A stretch of DNA of 64,000 nucleotides from Silvimonas iriomotensis (GTDB taxonomy: Bacteria; Pseudomonadota; Gammaproteobacteria; Burkholderiales; Chitinibacteraceae): contig NZ_BMLX01000002.1 of assembly GCF_014645535.1 (NCBI RefSeq), positions 62,001 to 126,000 of the forward strand, read 5' to 3'. The notes beneath the pieces were generated by a model that saw nothing but the letters and a program-made list of their open reading frames with translations, was not told the DNA's origin and made no database searches. The position numbers and the translations under genes were made by a program. Shown piece after piece: positions 8,207 to 16,241 of the stretch. Position 1 is the stretch's first letter. Each line of letters starts with the position of its first letter.

Positions 8207-8470
8207 ATGGACCAAAAGCAACGCCTCATCGCCTCTGCCTTCGCCGCTGCCCTGACCTGCGGTGTCGCCCTGTCTGCCCACGCCGCAGATGCCAATGCCA
8301 ACAATGAAAAATGTTATGGCATTGCCAAGGCTGGTCAGAACGACTGCGCCGGCAACGGCCACGCCTGCGCCGGGCAATCCAAGAAAGACATGGATGCGGG
8401 TGACTGGAAATACGTCCCGGCCGGTTCTTGCGAAAAAATGGGTGGCATGACCAAGGCCATGGGCAAGTAA
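8207..8470 (+). CDS. bufA1: Bufferin-type RiPP precursor (DUF2282 family, BufA1-like)
   Basis: 87 aa. A signal peptide covers residues 1-26 (LSAHA|A). The mature part has four Cys at positions 36, 47, 54 and 75 in [18 protein letters not shown] and GSCEKM, the layout of DUF2282 proteins. In this family the precursor is exported and, after modification of the two central Cys, binds copper (bufferins). It is followed by the MNIO enzyme, DUF2063 partner and DoxX genes, the standard set. GGAGA precedes ATG 8207. Role in copper homeostasis is inferred from the family; metal binding is not provable here. Confidence 0.88.
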   Translation: MDQKQRLIASAFAAALTCGVALSAHAADANANNEKCYGIAKAGQNDCAGNGHACAGQSKKDMDAGDWKYVPAGSCEKMGGMTKAMGK

Positions 8471-8498
8471 TACTGCCTGCCACTGACCGGAGCCGCCC

Positions 8499-9347
8499 GT
8501 GACGACCGCCCTCAACACCCTGCCCGTCGCCGCTGGCCTGGGTTTGCGCTCGCCGCATATCCAGGAGGTGCTCTCTACCAGGCCAGATGTCGCCTGGTGG
8601 GAAGTACACAGCGAAAACCACTTTGGTGGTGGTGCGCCATTGGCGGTGTTGCGGGCCGTGCGTGAGCGTTATCCGGTCAGCCTGCATGGCGTCGGGCTGG
8701 GGCTGGGCAGCCCCGGCCCGCTAGAGGCCAGGCATCTGGACCAGCTGGCAGCGCTGGTGGCTGCCATCGAGCCCGCATCGGTCTCTGAGCATCTGGCCTG
8801 GAACCGCTACAACGGCCAGTGTTTTAACGATTTGCTGCCGGTACCGCGACTGGCGGGCGCGCTGGATCAGCTGATCCGCAATATTGATACCGTACAAAAC
8901 CGGCTCAAACGCCCGATCCTGCTGGAGAACGTCTCCAGCTACGTGGTGTTTGAACAAGAAGACATGACCGAAGCCGCACTGCTGGCAGAACTAGTCGCGC
9001 GCACCGGCTGCGGCATTTTGCTGGACGTGAACAACCTGTACGTCAACACGCTCAATCACGGCGTTGATCCGCTGGAAGAAATCCGCCGCCTGCCGCTGCA
9101 TGCGGTGGGAGAAATCCATATTGCCGGGCATGAACGCTTTGACGATGTGGTTATCGACACCCATGGTGCGCCGGTGTGCGCGGCGGTCTGGCAATTGCTG
9201 GATGCCACGCTGGCCCTCACCGGCCCGCGCCCGGTACTGCTGGAACGCGATACCCATATCCCGCCGCTGACCGGTTTGCTGGATGAATACGCTCAGGTCG
9301 CAGCCCATCTGGCCGCCGCGCTGCCGGTACAAGCGGAGGCAGCATGA
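8499..9347 (+). CDS. bufB: DUF692 multinuclear iron oxidative enzyme (BufB-like MNIO)
   Basis: 282 aa, starting at GTG 8499 with GGAG 8 bases upstream. TIM-barrel DUF692 motifs are present in order: HGVGLGLGS, SVSEHLAWN, LENVSSY, LLDVNNLYVN, EIHIAGHERF and LLERDTHIPP. Their His, Glu, Asp and Asn residues bind the iron cluster. In bufferin loci this enzyme converts central Cys of the precursor to thiooxazole-type heterocycles. It overlaps bufC by 4 bases (ATGA), so the two are translationally coupled. The role follows family knowledge and this operon context. Confidence 0.92.
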   Translation: MTTALNTLPVAAGLGLRSPHIQEVLSTRPDVAWWEVHSENHFGGGAPLAVLRAVRERYPVSLHGVGLGLGSPGPLEARHLDQLAALVAAIEPASVSEHLAWNRYNGQCFNDLLPVPRLAGALDQLIRNIDTVQNRLKRPILLENVSSYVVFEQEDMTEAALLAELVARTGCGILLDVNNLYVNTLNHGVDPLEEIRRLPLHAVGEIHIAGHERFDDVVIDTHGAPVCAAVWQLLDATLALTGPRPVLLERDTHIPPLTGLLDEYAQVAAHLAAALPVQAEAA

Positions 9348-10081
9348 GCTACGCCGACGCCATCGCCCGTTTTGCCGCGGCCCTGACTGACGGTGCCGAC
9401 GCTGCCGTGCCGGTGACGGCGGCCACGCGCGGCAATCTGGGCTACTACCGCGGCAACGTCCAGGCCAATCGCAGCAGCGCGTTGCAGTCGGCTTTTGCGA
9501 CGGTGCATGCGCTGGTGGGCGAGGCGTATTTTGCCGCGCTGGCGCAGGCATACCAGCGTGCCGAGCCCTCAACCTCCGGCAACCTGCATGACGATGGCGC
9601 GCACTTCGCCCGTTTTATTGCGACATTTCAACCGGCGCAGTCGTTGCCGTTTCTGGCCGATGTCGCCCGGCTGGACTGGGCCATGCACCGGGCACATTTT
9701 GCGGCTGACCTGCCCGCAGCGGATCTGGCGCCCTTGCAAAACCTGGCGGCCGATCAGTTTGGCCTGGTCGCCTTTGCGCTGCATCCGGCAGTGGACGTCG
9801 TTCGCTCGGCGCACTGGCCGGTTCATGCCATTTACGCCATGCACCACGGCGGCCCTGCCGCGAGCCTGGATACGGGTGGCGAGGCCGTTCTGGTAATGCG
9901 CGATGCCATCGAAGGCATTGATCACGCCAGCGCTGAGTTCACGCTGGCATTGCAGCAACAACACAACATCAATAACGCGTGTGAGGCGGCCTGGCAGATC
10001 GCGCCGGATTTCGATCCCGGCCCGGTTCTGGGCACCCTGTTTGGCCGTGGTCTCATCACCGCGCTACACCTGCCGTTCTGA
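9344..10081 (+). CDS. bufC: DUF2063 RiPP partner protein (BufC-like)
   Basis: 245 aa. The N-terminal DUF2063 helix bundle is visible: GYYRGNVQANRSSALQSAF, PVVHALVGE-like TVHALVGEAYFAALA and LHDDGAHFARFI. Members act with DUF692 enzymes, probably recognising the precursor, although older annotations call the domain DNA-binding. The ATG at 9344 overlaps the bufB stop. The C-terminal half is more variable, as usual in this group. Confidence 0.9.
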   Translation: MSYADAIARFAAALTDGADAAVPVTAATRGNLGYYRGNVQANRSSALQSAFATVHALVGEAYFAALAQAYQRAEPSTSGNLHDDGAHFARFIATFQPAQSLPFLADVARLDWAMHRAHFAADLPAADLAPLQNLAADQFGLVAFALHPAVDVVRSAHWPVHAIYAMHHGGPAASLDTGGEAVLVMRDAIEGIDHASAEFTLALQQQHNINNACEAAWQIAPDFDPGPVLGTLFGRGLITALHLPF

Positions 10082-10096
10082 ACAAGGAACACCCCG

Positions 10097-10573
10097 ATGA
10101 ATACCCTGATTACGTGCTGCGCCCGCTCGCAGCCTGGCCGCCTGTACGCTCTCGGTACGCGCATTGCCGCCGCGCTGGCGCCCGTGGTTGACCTGATCGC
10201 CCGGGTTTACGTGGCGCATGTGTTCTGGTTGTCCGGTCTGACCAAACTGAATGACTGGCACATCACGCTGGCCCTGTTTGCCGATGAATACAAAGTGCCA
10301 CTGCTGCCGCCCGCCGTCGCTGCGGTGATGTCGACCACGGGCGAGATCGGGTTCTCCATTCTGTTGACGCTGGGCCTGGCGGGGCGCTTTTCTGCTGCCG
10401 GCCTGTTTGTGATCAACGCGGTGGCACTGATCTCTTACCATGCCTCGCTCGATGCCGCCGGCGTGAAAGACCACATCTTGTGGGGCACGATCCTTGTCTT
10501 TCTGATCGTGCACGGCGTGGGCGTGTTGTCGGCCGACGGCTGGCTCAAACGCCAACTGGATCGGGGCGGTTGA
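10097..10573 (+). CDS. bufD: DoxX-family membrane protein (BufD-like)
   Basis: 158 aa with four hydrophobic helices. DoxX features include VYVAHVFWLSGLTKLNDW near residue 38, and TTGEIGFSILLTLGLAG. It starts 15 bases after bufC with AAGGAA upstream, so it closes the four-gene bufferin operon. DoxX proteins in such loci are inner-membrane proteins, perhaps redox partners; function unproven. Confidence 0.88.
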   Translation: MNTLITCCARSQPGRLYALGTRIAAALAPVVDLIARVYVAHVFWLSGLTKLNDWHITLALFADEYKVPLLPPAVAAVMSTTGEIGFSILLTLGLAGRFSAAGLFVINAVALISYHASLDAAGVKDHILWGTILVFLIVHGVGVLSADGWLKRQLDRGG

Positions 10574-10600
10574 TGACGCACGCAGCCAGGCGACAGCGGG

Positions 10601-10606
10601 TATAAT
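10601..10606 (+). promoter_or_regulatory. Candidate -10 box TATAAT for sua5
   Basis: A perfect TATAAT preceded by CGGG, 32 bases upstream of ATG 10638. No good -35 hexamer is visible at the usual distance. Confidence 0.45.
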
Positions 10607-10637
10607 TCACTGCCCTTTGTCCTCGCCGTGACCCGCC

Positions 10638-11627
10638 ATGACCGTTTCCGCCAGCCAGCAAGAACAGATAGACCTCGCGATTGCCCACCTGCGCGCCGGC
10701 GGGCTGGTGGGTTTGCCGACCGAGACGGTCTATGGCCTGGCTGCAGACGCTGATAACCCGGAAGCCGTGCGCAGCATTTTTGCGCTCAAAGGCCGCCCGG
10801 CAGATCACCCGGTCATCGTGCATGTGGCCGGCGTGGCCCAACTGGCTGACTGGGCGCAGAATATTCCCGATGCCGCTTATAAACTGGCCGGCGCCTTCTG
10901 GCCCGGCCCGCTTACCCTGATTTTGCAGCGCCAGCCGCACGTGCCCGATGCCGTGACCGGTGGCCAGGACACCGTCGGCATCCGCGCACCGTCGCACCCA
11001 CTGGCGCACGCGCTGCTCAAGCAATTCGGCGGCGGGATCGCGGCGCCTTCGGCCAACCGCTTTGGCCATGTCAGCCCGACCACCGCCCAACACGTGCGGG
11101 ATGAGTTTGGTGACGCGCTGCCACTGGTGCTGGATGGCGGCCCGTGCGATATCGGCGTGGAATCGACCATCGTCGGTCTGACGGGTGATCAGCCCACCTT
11201 GCTGCGCCCGGGTGGCGTGCCGCGGGAAGCCATTGAAGCGCTGCTGGGCGTGCCACTGGTGCATCACCAGAAATCCGACACCGCCAACGTGCGCGTCTCT
11301 GGCCTGCTTGATTCGCACTACTCGCCGCGCACCCCGCTGGTCACGGGCGCAGCCAGCATGGTCGATGACCAGGCCTATCTGGCGTTCGAGCGCGGCCAGC
11401 GCGTGGTGCTGGTTACCTGCGGCGAGCGCGACATCCCCATCTGCGGGATAGACGTACTGCAATTGCCGGCCGACCCGCAAAGCTACGCCCAGCAAATCTA
11501 CGACACGTTGCGCCAGCTTGATCGCAAGAGCTACCACACCATCTTTCTGGAACTGCCACCGCACACCGCGCCGTGGCTGGCAGTACAAGACCGGCTGCAC
11601 CGCGCGGCGCACACGCGGCTGGGGTGA
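10638..11627 (+). CDS. sua5: L-threonylcarbamoyladenylate synthase, Sua5 type
   Basis: 329 aa, the two-domain Sua5 form, longer than the TsaC/YrdC form of about 190 aa. The N-terminal YrdC domain has LPTETVYGLAADA, KGRPADHPVIVHV, GIRAPSHP and APSANRFGHVSPT. The C-terminal Sua5 domain begins after VSGLLDSHYSPRTPL. The enzyme makes threonylcarbamoyl-AMP from Thr, bicarbonate and ATP for the t6A modification at tRNA position 37. Transcribed alone and closed by a terminator at 11650. Confidence 0.95.
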   Translation: MTVSASQQEQIDLAIAHLRAGGLVGLPTETVYGLAADADNPEAVRSIFALKGRPADHPVIVHVAGVAQLADWAQNIPDAAYKLAGAFWPGPLTLILQRQPHVPDAVTGGQDTVGIRAPSHPLAHALLKQFGGGIAAPSANRFGHVSPTTAQHVRDEFGDALPLVLDGGPCDIGVESTIVGLTGDQPTLLRPGGVPREAIEALLGVPLVHHQKSDTANVRVSGLLDSHYSPRTPLVTGAASMVDDQAYLAFERGQRVVLVTCGERDIPICGIDVLQLPADPQSYAQQIYDTLRQLDRKSYHTIFLELPPHTAPWLAVQDRLHRAAHTRLG

Positions 11628-12140
11628 TCCGGCAACGTGCCGGGGGCAAGAAAAAAACCGCCTTGATGGCGGTTTTTTCATGCAGCGGCCAGCGTGCGTT
11701 GCCGCTTGTCTCTGGCTGCTGCAAAAAACGCGGTTTTTTTGCAAAAAAACACGCTGTTTTCCAGGCTCGCGCCGCATCACTCAAATCTTTGTTTTACAAA
11801 GGGATATCCTGCTAAAACAAAGGTGAATTACGGCGCTGGCAGCCGTTGTGGCGGCCACTGTGTTTTGCATTTCATCAAATCTCCATTTTCATGGAGAAAA
11901 AACACGTTAATATACGCGCCTTTCAAGGACGTCCCAGACCGGCCCCGGCCCCGCGGCGGACATGGGTTTGCAACGTTTTTACACGTTGCGGGTCACATGC
12001 TTTCTGACGCCTGCCTGCCGCCATGCGGAGGATGAGCACCGCTCTTATCCAGAACGGATTGCTCTAGCGCCCATTTTTTCTAGCTGCGCCTATAAGCCTC
12101 GTGCCCGAAGCGCTAATGTTTTTATTTGAAGGACATTGGC
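11628..12140. other. Long leader/intergenic region before the decarboxylase
   Basis: 513 bases, AT-richer than its surroundings, no coding region seen. After the terminator at 11650 there is a T/A-rich inverted repeat around 11718-11755, a 10-bp perfect inverted repeat (CTTTGTTTTA at 11787-11796, TAAAACAAAG at 11813-11822) and a 6-bp hairpin CTCCAT/ATGGAG at 11881-11896. These may form part of a regulated leader of the decarboxylase gene. Confidence 0.5.
11650..11679 (+). terminator. Intrinsic terminator after sua5
   Basis: AACCGCC / GGCGGTT stem with a short loop, flanked by A-run and T-run, 23 bases past the sua5 stop. Confidence 0.9.
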
Positions 12141-14402
12141 ATGCGATTTTATTTTCCCCTTGTAATCATCGACGAAGACTTCCGCTCGGAAAACACCAGC
12201 GGCTCCGGCATTCGTGAACTGGCTGCGGCCATTGAGTCCGAAGGCATGGATGTGATCGGCTATACCAGCTATGGCGATCTGACGTCATTTGCGCAGCAGC
12301 AAAGCCGCGCAGCCGGTTTTATTCTGTCGATTGATGACGAGGAGTTCGGTGGCGGCAGTGCAGAAGAAACCACCACTGCGCTGACCAGCCTGCGGCACTT
12401 TGTTGAAGAAATCCGCCGTCGCAACCCGGATATTCCGATTTACCTGTATGGCGAAACGCGCACCGCTCGCCATATCCCGAACGACATCCTGCGTGAACTG
12501 CATGGCTTCATTCACATGCATGAAGACACGCCGGAGTTCGTGGCGCGCCATATCATCCGCGAAGCCAAGTCTTACCTTGATACCCTGGCGCCGCCGTTCT
12601 TCCGCGCGCTGACGCATTACGCCCAGGACGGTTCTTACAGCTGGCACTGCCCGGGTCACTCTGGCGGCGTGGCGTTCCTGAAGAGCCCGGTCGGCCAGAT
12701 GTTCCACCAGTTCTTTGGCGAAAACATGCTGCGCGCCGACGTCTGCAACGCGGTGGATGAACTGGGCCAGTTGCTGGACCACACCGGTCCGGTCGCCGCG
12801 TCCGAGCGCAACGCGGCACGTATTTTCAATGCCGATCACTTGTTCTTTGTCACCAACGGCACATCCACCTCCAACAAGATTGTGTGGAACTCTACCGTGG
12901 CTCCGGGCGACATCGTGGTGGTGGATCGCAACTGCCACAAATCCATTTTGCACGCCATCATGATGACGGGCGCCGTGCCGGTGTTCCTGATGCCGACGCG
13001 TAACCATTACGGCATCATCGGCCCGATTCCGCGCAGCGAGTTCGAGCCGGAAAACATCCGCAAAAAGATGCTGGCCAACCCGTTCTGCCGCGAAAAGCTG
13101 GAAGCCAATCCGGATGTGAAGCCACGCGTGCTGACGATCACGCAATCCACGTACGACGGCATCATGTACAACGTGGAAGAAATCAAAGGCTTGCTGGACG
13201 GCGAGATTGAAACGCTGCACTTTGATGAAGCCTGGCTGCCGCACGCGGCATTCCATGATTTCTACGGTGATTACCACGCCATTGGCGAAGGCCGCCCGCG
13301 TTGTAAAGAATCGATGGTGTTCTCGACGCAATCCACCCACAAACTGCTGGCCGGCCTGTCGCAGGCGTCGCAGATTCTGGTGCAGGACGCCGAGCAAACC
13401 CAGCTGGATCGCGACATTTTCAATGAAGCGTATCTGATGCATACCTCCACCAGCCCGCAGTACGCCATTATCGCCAGCTGCGATGTGGCCGCGGCCATGA
13501 TGGAAGCCCCGGGCGGCACCGCGCTGGTGGAAGAATCCCTTGCTGAAGCGCTGGATTTCCGCCGCGCCATGCGCAAGGTGGATGAAGAGTACGGTGACTC
13601 CTGGTGGTTCAAGGTCTGGGGCCCTGCTGATCTGACCGACGAAGGTCTGGATCACCGTGACGCCTGGATGCTCAAAGCCGGTGAAGAATGGCATGGCTTT
13701 GGCGACGTGGCCGAAGGCTTCAACATGCTGGACCCGATCAAGGCCACCATCATCACCCCGGGCCTGAACATGGCGGGCGATTTCTCGGAGTCGGGCATTC
13801 CGGCGTCGATCGTCTCCAAGTATCTGGCCGAGCACGGCGTGGTGATCGAGAAGACCGGCCTGTATTCGTTCTTCATTCTGTTCACCATCGGCATTACCAA
13901 GGGCCGCTGGAACACGCTCTTGACCGCGCTGCAACAGTTCAAGGACGACTACGACAAGAACGCGCCGCTGTGGCGCATTCTGCCGGAGTTCGTTCAGCAG
14001 TTCCCGCAGTACGAACGCATCGGCCTCAAAGACCTGTGCCAGCAAATCCACGGTATCTACAAGGCCCGTGATGTGGCGCGCCTGACGACAGAAATGTACC
14101 TGTCTGATCTGGTCCCCGCGCTCAAGCCGGCCAAGGCCTTTGCCAAGATGGCGCACCGCGAGATCGAACGTGTGCCGCTGGATGAACTGGAAGGCCGCGT
14201 CACCGCCGTGATGCTCACGCCCTACCCGCCGGGCATTCCGCTGCTGATTCCGGGTGAAGTCTTCAACAAGACCATTGTTGATTACCTGAAGTTTGCCCGT
14301 GAGTTCAACCAGCGCTTCCCGGGCTTTGAGACCTACATCCATGGTCTGGTGGCGGTGCAAGAAAACGGCCTGACCAGTTATTACGTCGATTGTGTGAACT
14401 GA
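12141..14402 (+). CDS. Arginine/lysine/ornithine decarboxylase (inducible, PLP fold type I)
   Basis: 753 aa, the length of biodegradative arginine decarboxylase AdiA (about 755) rather than LdcC (about 715). Order of parts: an N-terminal wing domain (IIDEDFRSENTSGSG), the PLP core with SWHCPGHSGGVAFLKSP, NGTSTSNKIV and HFDEAWLPH, the Schiff-base Lys in STQSTHKLLAGL, and a C-terminal domain (PYPPGIPLLIPGE). The reaction consumes a proton and yields an amine, typically for acid resistance. Substrate among Arg, Lys and Orn cannot be fixed by eye. ATG 12141 has GAAGGA upstream. No antiporter gene is adjacent. Confidence 0.88.
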   Translation: MRFYFPLVIIDEDFRSENTSGSGIRELAAAIESEGMDVIGYTSYGDLTSFAQQQSRAAGFILSIDDEEFGGGSAEETTTALTSLRHFVEEIRRRNPDIPIYLYGETRTARHIPNDILRELHGFIHMHEDTPEFVARHIIREAKSYLDTLAPPFFRALTHYAQDGSYSWHCPGHSGGVAFLKSPVGQMFHQFFGENMLRADVCNAVDELGQLLDHTGPVAASERNAARIFNADHLFFVTNGTSTSNKIVWNSTVAPGDIVVVDRNCHKSILHAIMMTGAVPVFLMPTRNHYGIIGPIPRSEFEPENIRKKMLANPFCREKLEANPDVKPRVLTITQSTYDGIMYNVEEIKGLLDGEIETLHFDEAWLPHAAFHDFYGDYHAIGEGRPRCKESMVFSTQSTHKLLAGLSQASQILVQDAEQTQLDRDIFNEAYLMHTSTSPQYAIIASCDVAAAMMEAPGGTALVEESLAEALDFRRAMRKVDEEYGDSWWFKVWGPADLTDEGLDHRDAWMLKAGEEWHGFGDVAEGFNMLDPIKATIITPGLNMAGDFSESGIPASIVSKYLAEHGVVIEKTGLYSFFILFTIGITKGRWNTLLTALQQFKDDYDKNAPLWRILPEFVQQFPQYERIGLKDLCQQIHGIYKARDVARLTTEMYLSDLVPALKPAKAFAKMAHREIERVPLDELEGRVTAVMLTPYPPGIPLLIPGEVFNKTIVDYLKFAREFNQRFPGFETYIHGLVAVQENGLTSYYVDCVN

Positions 14403-14445
14403 AAACCCGCCATCCGGCCTTGCCCGCGCAAGGCTGATATGCGTC

Positions 14446-14475
14446 AAACGCCCTGACCTTGTTCAGGGCGTTTTT
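14446..14475 (+). terminator. Intrinsic terminator after decarboxylase
   Basis: AAACGCCCTGA pairs with TCAGGGCGTTT, followed by T-rich sequence, 43 bases past the stop. Confidence 0.88.
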
Positions 14476-14696
14476 ATTTGTAAGTCATTCCTTACAACTT
14501 GATCGATCAACGCCTGGTTTTGACCGACAAATGCCAAAAGTCGGCAAGCTGTTTGCCAAAGACAATTTAATCCTTACGACGAAAAGCCGATTTTTAGCAA
14601 AAAACCCACATTTTTGGCGACACTACTGTCTAAAAGCGCAAGGAAGAAAATTCTAATATACACTGCCTGAACCGCCTGTTAGCCAAGCCGCCAAAA

Positions 14697-16241
14697 GTGA
14701 CTAGACCTGATCCCGCTGCCCTGATTGAAGAAGCGCAACGCTGTGTTGCCTCCGATCAGTCGCGCGCGCTGGAACTGGTGCGGCGGGCGCGTCGCCATGT
14801 GGCGCCGGACGAGCACACGCAACTGGCGCAATGCTGGATTACCCAGGCCCATGCCTATTGGGGCCGCCGCCAATTTGCCCAGGGGTTGAACGCCGCGCGC
14901 CGTTCTTTGCGGCTGTTGCAGAACTCGCCCGCAGAACGGGCCCAGGCCTTGTGGGTCATGGCCGAATGCCAGCGCGGTCTGGGCCGTTATGCCGGTGCGC
15001 TGGATGCGTGGATGGCGTGCCTGGAAATTTCCATGATGAGCCGCCAGACCGAACTGGCCGCCGTCGCCTGTGCCGGTATCGGCAATTACTACCAGTTAAT
15101 TGAAGACACGCAACACGCGCTGACCCTGCGCCGTCAGGCTTATGAATTTGCCTGCCAGAGCAAAGACCCGGCCACCATCGCCAAATGCGCCATCGCGCTG
15201 GCCGGTGATTACGTGCGCCAGCATATGTCGCATCAGGCCCTGCCCTTGCTGCAGGTTGCCCAAGACCTGATCACGCCGGAACGCGAACCGACCTGGTGGG
15301 CGGAAACGCTGTATTACCAGGGCTTGCATGCCTTCCAGAACGGCAACAGCCAGCGAGCCCAGCGCGATCTGAACGAAGCGCTGACGCTGGCGCGCCAGTC
15401 AGACTCGCCCTGGGTGACCGTGCAATGCCTGAAAGAACTGGCGCGCCTGCACCGCAACAGCGGTCGCTATGAAGCCGCGGTCAGCGATCTGCAAGAGGCG
15501 ATCACGCTCGCCCACGAATTTGACACCGGCCATTTGCTGCAGTCGCTGTATCTGGTGCTGTGCACTTCTGAAGAAGCCCGTGGCCACTTTGAAGCGGCAC
15601 TGGCCGCGCATGAGGCCTATCACGCAACCCGCCTGGCGTATCTGAAACGGCTGGATGAACCGGGCTGCCGACCCTCCCCCAGCCGCCTGGCGCAGCTGCA
15701 ATTGCGGCTGGAAGTGATTCAGGCACGCAAGGAAAACGACCTCTTGCAAGAGCGCCAGGCCGCCACCCAGCAACGTGCTGCCAATCAGGCGCGGCTGGCC
15801 TTGCGGGCCGATCTCTCGCCCATTGAACGCGGCGGGCTGGAACAAGAATTGTTGCGGCTGGATGGCCAGGCCACCAGCCTGTTGAATATCCGGCTGGAAA
15901 ACCTCAACGAGATCAGCGAGCACTATTCGTTTGCGATTGGCGACCAGGTGCTGTCTGACCTGGGCCGGCGCCTGGCGATTTTTGCGCGCCACAAGTCGTG
16001 CCACGCCGCGCGTTATTCCACCGCCAGTTTTGTGCTGGTGGTGCCGGCAGAGCAGCAGCACAGCGTGCTGGAGGCGCTGGTCGTCGAACTGGAAGAACTG
16101 ATCCGCCACATGCAAAGCCCCGCTGCCCGTATCTGCCTGCGCGCCTGTCGCGTGCATGATCCCAGAACCGCGCTGCGCAGCGTGCTCAAAGCCCCGGTGC
16201 TGGCGCGCTTCCCCAGCATGAACCCGCTGGAGCAACCATGA
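14697..16241 (+). CDS. TPR protein with degenerate, inactive GGDEF domain
   Basis: 514 aa from GTG 14697; the ribosome site is weak, so the start is uncertain. Residues about 1-310 are TPR-like helical repeats. A charged coiled helix follows (LAQLQLRLEVIQARKENDL). Residues about 355-510 align with a GGDEF domain but lack its catalytic residues: metal-binding IDLDHFKEIND appears as IRLENLNEISE, and RYGGEEF appears as RYSTASF. It therefore cannot make cyclic di-GMP. The 4-base overlap with the next gene, which has the same layout and an intact GGDEF, shows a tandem duplication and co-translation. It may be a partner or brake of that enzyme. Confidence 0.82.
   Translation: MTRPDPAALIEEAQRCVASDQSRALELVRRARRHVAPDEHTQLAQCWITQAHAYWGRRQFAQGLNAARRSLRLLQNSPAERAQALWVMAECQRGLGRYAGALDAWMACLEISMMSRQTELAAVACAGIGNYYQLIEDTQHALTLRRQAYEFACQSKDPATIAKCAIALAGDYVRQHMSHQALPLLQVAQDLITPEREPTWWAETLYYQGLHAFQNGNSQRAQRDLNEALTLARQSDSPWVTVQCLKELARLHRNSGRYEAAVSDLQEAITLAHEFDTGHLLQSLYLVLCTSEEARGHFEAALAAHEAYHATRLAYLKRLDEPGCRPSPSRLAQLQLRLEVIQARKENDLLQERQAATQQRAANQARLALRADLSPIERGGLEQELLRLDGQATSLLNIRLENLNEISEHYSFAIGDQVLSDLGRRLAIFARHKSCHAARYSTASFVLVVPAEQQHSVLEALVVELEELIRHMQSPAARICLRACRVHDPRTALRSVLKAPVLARFPSMNPLEQP

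Noticed and set aside
9569-9964. 131-codon minus-strand frame inside bufC
   Set aside because: Shadow frame; bufC has clear DUF2063 motifs and overlaps bufB in the standard way.
12285-14447. 720-codon open frame opposite the decarboxylase
   Set aside because: Antisense shadow of a strongly conserved PLP enzyme; composition is His/Arg/Gln-rich nonsense.
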